From: Chamaecyparis obtusa
Taxonomy: Eukaryota; Streptophyta; Pinopsida; Cupressales; Cupressaceae
NCBI GenBank assembly: GCA_027943335.1
Contig: BSBK01000871.1
Span: forward strand, 1,981,501 to 2,045,500
Direction of reading: 5' to 3'
Length of the DNA: 64,000 nucleotides
A program made the translations under genes and the position numbers. The number at the start of each line of letters is the position of its first letter. Position 1 is the stretch's first letter. Positions 39,301 through 51,300 of the stretch are shown here, piece by piece. A model generated the notes under the pieces. That model worked only from the letters and a program-made list of their open reading frames with translations. It was not told where the DNA came from and searched no databases.

Positions 39301-42300
39301 ATTTTTCGCTGCTCACCAAATGCCCTGATGGAATGGAGAGAAAGGATGGTGAGGAGAAGAGGGAAGCCGCCTCTTATTTATATCAAACCTTCCCTTAAAT
39401 TGCAGGGCCGACCTGGGCAAATAAAACAACAAAATTAATTAATTCCATCCATAAAAGGGGCCGACTTACTACAAAATTTGAATTTGCATTGAAACTTGTA
39501 TTAAATTTTATCTATCAAACTTAGATTTTCAAATTGCATTGGAGATAGGTTATGCCATTACAAAAAAGAGGTCCTAAGTTTCATTTTTAATGCCACACGC
39601 TACTCATTGAGGGCCAGATTTTCGAGATCAATGCTTGGAACTTATGTTTTCAATGCAGATTTTAAATTTGATTGCCCGGACTTTAATTTATTGCTCACTT
39701 TTTAAATCTTAGTACCCAGATTTTAATTTCTAAAGGCCAAATTTTCAAATATTGATGCCCAAATTTAAATAAATGCTCAGATTTTATAGTTTACAAGGTG
39801 ATAGGTCTAGTTTAGATTTTAAATATAGTGGCCAAATTTTGAGATTTCAAAGCAAATTTTCGAAATTAATAAAGATGATAGGCCTAGATCGTCTCAAATC
39901 TCCCCTTTTGGCAAATCAAAATATGGCAAGGTTCTCTAAACACGACCAAACTACAATCAAAACAAATTCGAAAATGAAGGCCCAAGGTTCAATTTCAATA
40001 ATCTTCAAAAATCATCCGTCTAAGACCAAAATTTGCTAAGGCCTCGCTAAGCCAGGATCAAGGAAAAAGCCAAGGTTTGCTTGAAAATGGGGGTCCCCAA
40101 AAATATTTTTGGGGCGATGGTGTGAAACCTCACAACAAGTATCCAGAATCCCTTGTGCGCAAGACATGTCCAAAAAAAATTCCAAAAATGCAGAAAAACC
40201 TATGTTGTGAGCTGCAGACAGGACCAAGCAAAGGGCCGTGTAGCACTCAGGTCACATCTTCAGAAGCTGCGATTCAGAAAAACAGAGCTGAGAAGAAAAC
40301 ACAGGTCTTGCATAAAAACTAGAAACTTTCTTTGTTGTGAAAAATGGTGCCCACAACCTCTGCCATTACGTGGACCTAGAGCAGAGGAGTGAAAAAACAC
40401 AGAAGAAAATGCTGACCCTTGTAAAAATGACGTGATCCATTTCAAAACGGCAACAGAAAACCCCTTCAGCTGCATCCACAACACTAGAAAACAAACACGA
40501 TGCTCATAAAATAACCATATTTCTTCATGAAAAAAGTAAAAACCCTCGCCTGAAAACCTCTGCTCTAAAGAATAGTTGAATTTTTGTTGGAGCAAAAAAC
40601 CAATCAAAAAACCTTCTGCTAAAACAAACTTGATTTTTGCTGAAGCAAAAAACTAATAAATAAAAACCCTAAAAAATCTTCTGAAAATTTAAAAAAATCT
40701 TTTGAAAATTTCCCTAGGAAATGTTTAGGAGAAACCATGAATTTTATTCTATAAAAAAGTCTGCCAAAAAACCCCACAATTTTTATTTTAAAAAATGGGT
40801 TAAAATATTCACAAATTTTTCCAAAACTTCTAGTTAAAAGGACCATGAATTTCTATTAAAAATCCGCCAAACAGGACCCTATGCTCTGATACCATGAAAT
40901 TATAATTGATTGTTTTATTAAACAAAGGAGAGGAGTACTCCTTATAAAAGCAATTGCAGAAGATCTTTCCATGTCGGAAATGAACTAAAGACAGAAATTG
41001 AATTTACTAAAAACTGACTGACTGACTTATAGAATAGAAAATTACTGAAAACTAACTTAACAACTTAAATGCCCACTAAATATTACAATATTACTTTAAT
41101 AGTTATAAATCTCATAGTTATCATTTTTTTTATAAATTTAACTTCCTTTTAAGATTTTGAATAGTTTATGGTAATATTAGTTGATCTCTGTCCTAGCTTT
41201 TAACTTAAATTCCATGGTGCAGAAAGTGGACTTCATCAATTGCTGAACAAGAGAAACATCGCTTGACTCCCGTGTGTAAAGATTGCTGTTTTCCTGTCAT
41301 TATTGTGATTTTCTGAAGGCATTTGTTTTTGTCTTCTGTCTGGTGGTTTTGGAATCATTTTATGGTATATTCTAATGCTAGAGTATTTTGATGCAGATTG
41401 TAGAGACATTAACTACATGCTATCTAGGGCCTGACTATTCTCATGTTGGTGACCAGAAATCAGATTTCATATTTGTAGCTTTTCAGCGTAACTGTGATAA
41501 GCAAGAAAATAAAGATCTGTAATAGTCAAATTCATTCCATTCTCTAAAAGTCTAGATGTAATGACAACAAATCTTTTCATTGCAGTCAAATGACAATGCT
41601 GAGATTTCACTCAAGGACTTAGACAACCTGGCCAATAATTCCTTTCCACTTTGTATGCGTCACTTATTTTTTAAGGTGATTTTCATCTGCTCTATTTAGG
41701 AGCTGACTTTTTAAATATGTCATTTTCTTAAGAGAGGGTGAGAGCTTCATCTTTTTATATCTTGCCTAAAGCTGCTGGGTAATTATTTTAGTAACTAGAC
41801 TATTAAGGTGCCTTTTTTGTGTTTGGGCAGCTTAAAGAGGATCACCATTTGAAGCATGGGGGAAGAATGCAATTAGGACTTTTTCTTAAGGTATGCCCGT
41901 TGATAGAATATATAAAATATTGTACTTATAGGTTGAGCTTCCTTTCTTTAGCAAATGATGCCCCATAGGCATAAATCATTCTATGTTTTACTTTGTCTAA
42001 TGTCTTCAGTCTATCAATCTCATCATGTTTCTTGGTGGTTTATGATCTTCATGTAAACCTGTTTTCTCTTCACTTTCATTAGTTTGAGCAGTTTAACCAT
42101 GCTCATTGAAGACTACATCAGTCACTAAATGGATGATAATTTCTGTATTTATTTCTCTTGTTCTGACTATTGAATTCCCTTTACAAGTGGCATTGCATCT
42201 CTATATAAAAAAAATGATTGATAAGAAACACACACTTTTAAGTAATTAACTTAGATAGTCATTGTTTTGTGTAGTTAAGTTACATATTTTTTTTTAATAA

Positions 42301-45300
42301 ATAATATTACGCATTTATGTTCATTCATCAAACTCTACAGAAGGCTTGTTCAAATGTTTTTTGTTTGATGTTTGTATACACTTGAAAGTGTCATTTGTGT
42401 GCTATGTAAAAATTCACTATACCTTGCCAAAGAGAATTGTTTGTAATGAATTATAGCTTAATAAATAATTGCTACTGTATCCTAGAATTTTATCATTTAA
42501 AAAAATTATAAATATACAGAGTGAATCTATGTTGCTTCTTGTTCTTTTCAAAGTTAGATATCTAGTTGATGAAGTTCTATGCACATTGTTATCTGCATTC
42601 AGGTTGATTTAGGAAACATTCTCTCCTAAAAATTCTTAATTAATTCAAGTGATTTTTTGTTGCTTATTGTCCTTTTCAAAGTTATATTTCTAGGCGATGA
42701 AGTGTTATGCTCATGGTTACTTGCATGCTGATTGATATAGGAAACATCCCCTCCCAAAAAAATTTCAATTAATTTAAGTGAATCTTTGTTGATTTGTCCC
42801 TTTTAAGTTATATTTCTAGAAGACGAAGTGCTATTCACATTGTTACTTGCATTCAGATTGATTTGGGAAACATTCTCTCTTAAAAATTCTCAATCAACTT
42901 CAATTAATCAAACTCTAGAAAGTTTTTTTAAAGCAAATTTATTAGTTGGTCTCTTGATGCAGGGTGTTGGGTTGAAATTAGAGGATGCTCTCGCATTTTG
43001 GAGAGCAGAGTTTTCTAAAAAGGTTTGTAAGATTTTCTCCTATTTGCTTTTCTTACTTGTTGCACAAATTTGCTCCTTTATGTTTTAATTGATTACAATT
43101 CTCATTGACATATCTTGGAGTGCTTATTCTTTGAATTCAAAACAATATTTGAATCTATCAAGAAGTGTATGTCCCTATGTCCCTTCTCCTATTTTGATAA
43201 TCCACCAAATCACCTTTTTTGTGAGAGACCTCCATGCCATTTCTCGGTTTCAGTTAAATCACCTGTAATATTTCAAGGGGTGGCTTTGAAACAATCACAC
43301 CTTTTCAAAGAGTTAAATTTTGCATTAATTTTCTCTTAGAAGGTATTCACTCTTTAGCTTTCACCTAATAATCATTTACTTTCCAAACCCTTTGCAGATG
43401 TTATTAAACATTTCCCTTTCACCGTTATTTTTAACTATGATTCATTTCATGTTACTTATATTTTATTTCAATTGTAATATATCTCCCTTTTAACCAAAGA
43501 AATACCCCCTTTTAACCAAAGGACCATAATAATCTTTATTTTTCACTTGGGGAAAAAGTCGCATGACATTTCTCTCCTTGTAATTAGCTGTTGCCCTCAG
43601 TACACAAGGTGCATCTGCATCACAGTTCACAAAACACTTAATAAGTGCAGACAATGATTGTAAATGTATTTGTTCTTTTCTCATGTAACACTATCAACAT
43701 CACAGTGACTCCATTTCACTTCTAGTTATCTTTGATTCTAGTTTTTTAAAGTTGTAGATCTTTCAATAATTCTTTTTGGTTCAATTTTGAATTCCTCAGT
43801 AGATTTTATCCCCTTGCCATACCAAAGTTTTGGATCAAATTTGTTGTCTTTGGAAACCCATCACCATGTACCCGTATCCCACCATGCTGGAAACTTGGAG
43901 AAACACTGGTTTATATATACATTTAAGGGAGAAAACAAGATTAAAAAGAACAACAAAAGGATAAAATGGATAAAAGCAATGAAATATTACAATTTGGATA
44001 CAACATTTTGGTCTTGGTCAAAATTGTGAATTTTTGAGGATGAAATATTTTGCTTTGCAGTTGGATGATATTTACACGAGTGATAATTTCCTGCAAACTT
44101 AGAATTTACAAAAGCTGCCTCAAAAGCATTTGTCATAATTGAGTAGTACAAGTATGCTATATTTTAAAGCATGTATATGCCTAGCAACTCTTGTTTTGCA
44201 AGGAGGGCCTCAAATGCTTTGCATGCACAAACTTTGGGGTGTGTTGATGTCAGTTTTGTACCACTACATAACATATAGCAATTGAATACTTGATACAGAA
44301 TACCAAACACTCAACCCTCTCTTGAAAAGTATATACTCATGAAGAACATGAGAAAAACTCCAAGGTTCCTTACACCTGTGGATACTAACTCAATTATATT
44401 AATGTGATTTGCTGGTTAATCACGTAGGCAGGCTTACGTTGTTCTTTCAAGGATGTCAAATTCTCGCTGTGATGATGATGGGATTTAGCTTTGCAATGTA
44501 TACTCAAATTTATATCACTTCCAACTTTGCTCTTCAAAACTCTAACTACTAAACTACTCAATGCTTTATTACTACTCCTATGGAATGGAAAGATTGGCAA
44601 ATGGACGGGGATCAACCTAATGAAAGCTTGCCGGCGGCGCTACCTCCATAGATGCAATGATTCAAGGGGAATGGACTAGATTACCACACAAGGCTCTTCA
44701 ACAAGCCGCTAAGATGCTAGTGGCCTAGTATATAGATCCCTATCAAACATTTACCAATATCACCATACAACTAGCCATCTACTTCTACTCTAACAACATT
44801 AAATGAAATCCTACTTTAATTAGAGAGATGAGAAGAAACATGCAATACACCAAAATGATCATGTATATCCACCATGCAAACCACAACAATGAATAGAGAA
44901 CAATTTTGATAGTATTTTGGCAACAATTCTCCAACATAACTCGTTTTACAAATGAGAACAAATGGCCTTATATAGAGGCTCAAAATTACAACGAGTGGCC
45001 AAGATTAAGAGGTAAAATCAAGGGCCAAGATTAAACCCTACAAACCCTAATTAGGGCTACCATCTTTCAACCAATTACATGAGGGCACCAACTTTGTGGA
45101 CCAATGAGAAAATTACAATAATTTGTCAACCAATGAGAACATAGGACACTTGGCATGATTTGATTGCATGCACATGAAATTGCCACCTCATCAACCTTAT
45201 TTTATAAATTTATTTAATCTTTAAGATGAGGTGAAGCCTTGGATGCTTGAGCTTGTCCTTAGAAACTTTCTCATCACCACTTGAACTTGCTTGTACTTGA

Positions 45301-48300
45301 TGTCTTGACCTTGAAAGGGTGAGGTCTTTATGCACTTGGGGTAATCTTGCCTTGCCCTTGGTGGCTTGCTTGGATGTGAACCTTCTTGCAATTTGAGAGC
45401 CTTGCTCTTGGCCACCCCCTTGAAATCGAACTTGACCTCTTTCAACCTTTCATCTCACTTTAATCCTTCATTATCCTTGCATTCTTTAACCTTCCTTGTC
45501 GAATTTGGTTTGCATGTACCCCCCTCTGCTTCAATACTCTTGGGTTCTAGGGGCAAATGCCCTGGCCATACCTCCATAAATCTAACCAAGCTAGCTTGCA
45601 CGAATAGCCAAGCCCTGCCTAGCCTCAAATATTTTCAAATCTCTTCCAACCTTCAATGAAACCTGCCTCTTCACTTATGTTTTCCTCTTTGGCTAACCCT
45701 TGAATGTCTTCAATTGTTCAGACTGCCACAACCTCGCCTCTTGCCATAAGCATCTGCCTCAACTATAGTGGTGTAGTGCATCTCCCCAAAGTTGGATTTG
45801 GTTCGACGAGCAAAGCATCACTAATAGCCTTCCATTCAAATGGAAGAGGTAGGACCCCATGTAGAATTGCTTCTGATTTTGCACTTGAGCGGAGCCCATG
45901 ACTCGGTTGAGAAGCACAATAAGATCGCCATACTTTGATTTGAAATTTGACTTGGTGGGCTTTGATGACTTGGTGACTCCTTTCTTGCCTTCGTGCAACC
46001 AATTTTGTTTTAGTAGAGCGAGGTAGGCATCCCGACTGTCTTGAAAGAACCTGACTGCTATCATGCCCCTCTGCTAGGGTACACTGAACACTTCCTTGTA
46101 CAATTCCACACTTATTGATCTTCCTTGCCATAAAGGACTGGCCTCCTTTCAACCTATCTCTCAATTGTATCATATCCATGGTGCCGATGTTGGTGTCATC
46201 GACTCGCTTCAATTTTGAGAAGAAGGTGGTCTTGGCATCATGTCTTCCTTGTCTTTTTTGGTATTAATTCCCTTTGGATTCTTGCTTGCACTAGCATCCG
46301 CCATCCTAAACACTTATTTCTACCCCTTCTTTCTACAGTGAGGTGGGACTACACTTATTTCTGCCCCTTCGCCTAGGGATGATCAAACATATTTCTGCCT
46401 CGCCAATTCCTATCACACTACACTTATCTCTGCCTCTTCGCTTAGTGAGGTGGACTACCACTTATTTTTGCCTCTTCGTTACCTATGAGATGGACTACAC
46501 TTATATCTCCCAACTTCTTTCCTAGGGGTGGAATTACCACTTATATCTCCTTTCTCCAAATCCTAAACGGAAACTACACTTATATCTCCCAACTTCAAGC
46601 CCTAATGAGATGATGAGGTGATGAAATGGATGATGCAAGAAGAAAATGGGGAAATGTACCAAGAGAGAACAGGGAAATGTACCAAGAGAGAACAAAGAAG
46701 AAAATCCGCCTTGTAGACCAACCTTCACCCTCAATCCTGAAACTTATCTTCTACACCAAACAAACAACACCAAAGAAAATGATAACAATTAAGAGAATAA
46801 GTTACTCACCAACAAATTCGTAAATCCTCTTCTTTGAATAGGCAGGCCTGGGCAAATTTGCAAGCCTGGGCACAAAATCTGTAACTTCCCTTTTATCAAA
46901 CTGCACTCTCTCCATCCAAAATTCGTTAGTCTGCCCAGATTTTTCTTCTTTAGATCACTTTCGCATGTTCTTTTCCATCACATAGCAGGTCTGCTCCCTT
47001 TATTTGCAGCCCTCTCTGATTTTGGCAATCCTAGGGCACAAAGAGCAGACCCTTCAATGCCCAGATCTGCTGTCTTTTGTTCAAATCTGCTGCCCTTTGT
47101 TGCCCAGATTTTGCAGGGCTGCTGCTTAGAAAATCGCAGGTCTGCCCAAATTTGTAGACACTTCCAGATTTTTTGCAGCCTCCCAGATTTTTGCTAGGGC
47201 ACAACTTCTGATTTTAGCTCCTTTCTTCTAAATTCTCAGCTCTGCCTTCTATTTCGCTGCTCCTCCACCAAAAAGCTGCCAAGCACACTAGACGAGAGGA
47301 ATGAGAAATGAGGAGGGGAAGTCCTCCTCTTATACTAACTTTTGCCTCCCCAATTATATGGCCGTCTTTATAGGAGGAGGGAAAAAAATAAAAGAAAATT
47401 GCCAAACTTAAAACATGAATTAAATAAAAAAAATGCATGGCCCAAGGGAATTTAATTTTAATTTAAAATTGGGCGAGCCTAGTTGAAAATAATGGATTTA
47501 AATTAGCCAAATTCGAAATTATCACAGATCTTTAAATTGAAATTTTGAAAAAAGGTCATTTAGGCTTCCAATATAGCTTTAAACCTTTCCCATTGTGGAC
47601 GCAATAATTTGCTTTGAATTTCACACCTCTTTGACTTTAAAATACATCGAATTTAACACACAAAGGGGCCCAAATTAAATTTCTAAATTACAAACACTCA
47701 GCCCAAAAATATGATTTTAATGCATTTAATCATGACAATCAAAAATAATTTTTATTATTTTGCAACTCAAAAATTATTTTGCAATTTAACTTCCATTTGG
47801 CAATTTATTTCCATTTGGCAATTAATTTTGAAATATTTTGCAATTAAATCGAATTTGGCAATTTTTAATTTTTATTTAATTTCATTTTTCTCCACCAACA
47901 ATTTACAAGATTTTCCCAAAAATATCTAATTTCACAATTAAATTTCGAAAGTCTCAAGTTATTCAATTTCATCAATTATCAAGTCCAAAATTTGCAATTT
48001 TATCCTGCCAGATATTAAAATAAAATTTTCTCATCGAATTTCATTTGGCTTGGAGACAAAATTGACTGTTTAAGCAAATCAACGTTTTGCACAAGGTGAA
48101 AACAAGCAATACCCCCCAGGTGCTTCAAAAACATCGAAGGTGTAAAATTTTCATTCCAAAACCTCCGGATCACCCAAAAATTCGCTAAGGCACTCAAATA
48201 CCCGGATCAAGGAAAATTGTCAAGGCTTGCTAAAAAAAAATGGGGGTCCCCAAATTCTTTGGGGCGATGGTGTGAAAACCTCACAACATCTAGCATCAAC

Positions 48301-51300
48301 CCAAAGAAATGTTCCTGAACATTTCGAGAATAAAGTAACTTAGAACCAAAAATCTCAGGATGGCCTATCCGAAAATTCACTTAAGGACAAGCACTCAACA
48401 AGGGAAAGAACTCTCAAGTTGAACCTAAGCACCCTGACCATAAGTTACTCACGTGTGTGCAAATGATTTATTCCCCGCCAACAAGAACTTGATAATCTCT
48501 CAGATCCATTAGACTTAGCTATTATAATATCCTTACTTCAAAAGCATCCTGGTTAGAGCCCCGCTGCCAGTCAAGCGTCCATAGCCCCGACGGAGTTATC
48601 GCTGTGGCACCACAATCACGGTTCTACCTTTAGTGACTACTTAGTAGCACCGGTAGAGGTGATTGCACGCCCTTTAAAGCCAATTTTCATCTTTATTTTC
48701 ACTTTGATATTGCCTTTCATCTTGCACTTATTTTCATTTTTGTACTTCATTTTTTATGATATTTCTTTCTCTTTTCAATCTTTTGTTTGGCTTGCAGACA
48801 ATGAAGCTCGCAGAGGGTTTGGAAGACCACAGTGGCGCTGAAGCAGGTGTATGATTTTCACTAAGTCCAACTTCACTTCGAAACACCAAGAACTCGGAGC
48901 AATTAAGTGAGTATAATGTTGTAACCATGTCAGAGGTAACTTAAGAGCCACTATCGAGCCTGACCCAAATTTAGTACAAGTCCTACCATAGACCAACGAC
49001 CAGGCACAACCTTCAATCCCCTGAACTTTGTCAAATATATTCAAGAAATGAACAAGACGAACTCTAGGTTTTGACACCAAAAGTGTAAAAATCTACACAC
49101 CTCGTCCACGAGTGATAACATGGACCCCCTCTGCACTTGCAAAGCTCCAAAGCCAAAACTACCCAACTAACTAAGAGAAGCTAAAAGATCTCAAGTCAAA
49201 TGACTTGATGCAAATTAAACTCGAGCTCCCTCTAACACCTAAACTAACCAACTGAAAGGAAACTTAATCTAAGCCAAACACGAAAGCAAACTAAACTACT
49301 CTCCTAAACCAAATGGTCCAAGACAAACCTACCCTAACTATGTACAAGACTCTAAAGGGACAACACTGACTAGACCGGTATATACACTTGATCTAACATG
49401 GTTTGTCAGGATGTTCAAAAGTAACAAGGTTTGGGTGATAGTTCTCAATCTCGCAAACTCATCCTTGTACTCTGAAATTTTTTTTGCTACCTCAAACTCA
49501 AACTCAAGAAAATTATCAGGCAAGATCAACAATTGAGGCAACTCATAGGGTCCATGGTCAATCCAAATACAAGTTGTTTTTCCAAAATTTCCATAATTGA
49601 AATAAAAACTTTCATACCTTTCATCCTTAAGAGTAGGGAAAGAAACAACCTGGTGTGCTTCATGTGGTAACTTTTGTTCAAACCTCAATTGATCATCCAC
49701 TGCGTTAGGAGGTCGCAACTGGTGATGAATCTTCCCTCTAACATCTACATTGAACTCATTGGTAGTCAAGGCAGGATCAATCTTGGAATCAAGCTCATGA
49801 AATATCGTCTTTGGGGGCTTGTCCTTGTGAAACATGAACCATGCGTCCTTGTGAATCTCCTCAAGTGTATCCTCAAAAATAAAGGATTCCTTGATATTCT
49901 CCCCATCAAACACCTCTCCAAGTTGCTCGAACATAATATCCAACTGTAGCATCAACCCAAACTGTTCTTTGTTTTCCTTTTCCATGGGAGCAACTTGATC
50001 ACCGTTTAACAATCCTTAAATATCCTCACCACTAGGAGCTTCATCATCTAACATGTAATTTCCATTTGAACTCTCTTTAGGAACATCTTGCAATTCTTTA
50101 TATAGACTCTCACCAAACATAGCACCTTCAAGACTGATAGGAGAACTATCATACATCTTTGTGAGTTGCCCATCAACTTCCATTTCAAGTGGTAAGATTT
50201 CTGGAGGTCGAAGTTGATGATGAACCGTGCCACTTGCAACAACTTGTCTATCTTGGGATGCCTTTCGCAATGAATCCATTCGTATTTCTTCCATAAGATC
50301 CTTAAGCATCCCCCCAAAGAATATGGTGGTAATGATATCCTGGAATGCTTTATCAAACTTTTCCTCATATCTTGATTCACTTGTAGTAACTTGCAATTCC
50401 TTGTTCAACTTGTCCACTTGATTGCTTCTTTCATGAAGGGTGCTAGAGATTTCTTCCAACTCATCCTCAAGAATTCGACTTTCTAGCATGAGGGAAAGTT
50501 CACCAAGGATCAGCTCTTCAAACTTGTTATGATCTTCTTCCAGCACCTCAAGGTGTGGATCTTTGTCTGATATGCTTCGTCTTCTTTGGATGAATTCAAT
50601 TGCTTCCTTAATTTTCTTGTCAACTTCTTCCTCTTGAGGAGTAATGTGTGAAGGCTCATCTTCCACATGAATGTCTTGGTCATTAGGTTCAACCACGCCA
50701 TTCTATTGCAAGTTGCTTTCTTCTTTGTCGGATGAGGATACAATATGCTCATCTTTCGGTTTGCAACTTAAGTAATGAATGCAATCTTTGTTTCCATCCT
50801 TTGATGCCAAGCTCATTTGTTCAAGCCATGCACTCCAAATTTCGTCTGTATTCGATTGCTCACAATCAAACCATCCCATCTCTTGCTTGGCCTGCTTTAT
50901 GATATCCCGACATGGTTGACAAGTATATTCTAAATGTCTCATATTGTGTAGTCTACACCACCCTGAGAGCAACATATCTTCCACATATAGTTCCTCCTCA
51001 CTTAGTCGCTTCTTGATCATTTCCTTGAAACTATTCACAAACATGTTAACTCTATCATCTGATTCGGCAAATGGAACTGGTTTGAGGATATCCCAAAAGG
51101 ACATCTTTCTTTGCAATACCAACTCTACTCTTGACAAAAATGTCAAACAATTAAGCTCATCATGTGTGGTTGTCCCATGAATCCTGCACTCACAAGATGA
51201 CGCCAATTCAGACAAATTTTGTGGATACAATTGTGCATTGAAAGCTTCCCGAAATTGAGCAATGTCAATTGGATGAATGCCTTGACCATGAAACCACTGC

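Larger units (their letters stand above)
35980..40137 (-). mobile_element. Solo giant LTR (4,158 bp) nested in the copia element
   Basis: Runs TGTTGATGTCAG to CTCACAACA and is flanked by AGTAT on both sides (35975-35979 and 40138-40142), a perfect target-site duplication. It is the same family as the LTRs at 44242 and 51464 but keeps two segments deleted there, and so retains an ORF of about 255 codons. It lacks a ~110-base segment that those copies have near 45500-45640. The interior was lost by LTR-LTR recombination. Confidence 0.93.
34515..41101 (-). mobile_element. Gag-only Ty1/copia element with a nested solo LTR
   Basis: LTRs at 34515-34728 and 40895-41101 flank the element, and GTTAT stands on both outer sides as target-site duplication. 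On the minus strand: 5' LTR, primer-binding site, leader, gag, then directly a GGGAGG polypurine tract and 3' LTR. Without the 4,158-bp solo LTR and its 5-bp duplication the element is about 2.4 kb and has no protease, integrase or RT. Inserted in PRIM2 intron 9, antisense to the gene. Confidence 0.9.

Noticed and set aside
45759..46212. 149- and 101-codon ORFs in the left giant LTR as separate genes
   Set aside because: They are frame-shifted pieces of the U3 ORF after two deletions; the same holds for 52982-53435.
46343..46525. 60-codon + strand ORF repeated in all three giant LTRs
   Set aside because: Lies on the tandem TTATTTCTGCC words, opposite to the element's transcription; repeated only because the LTR is.
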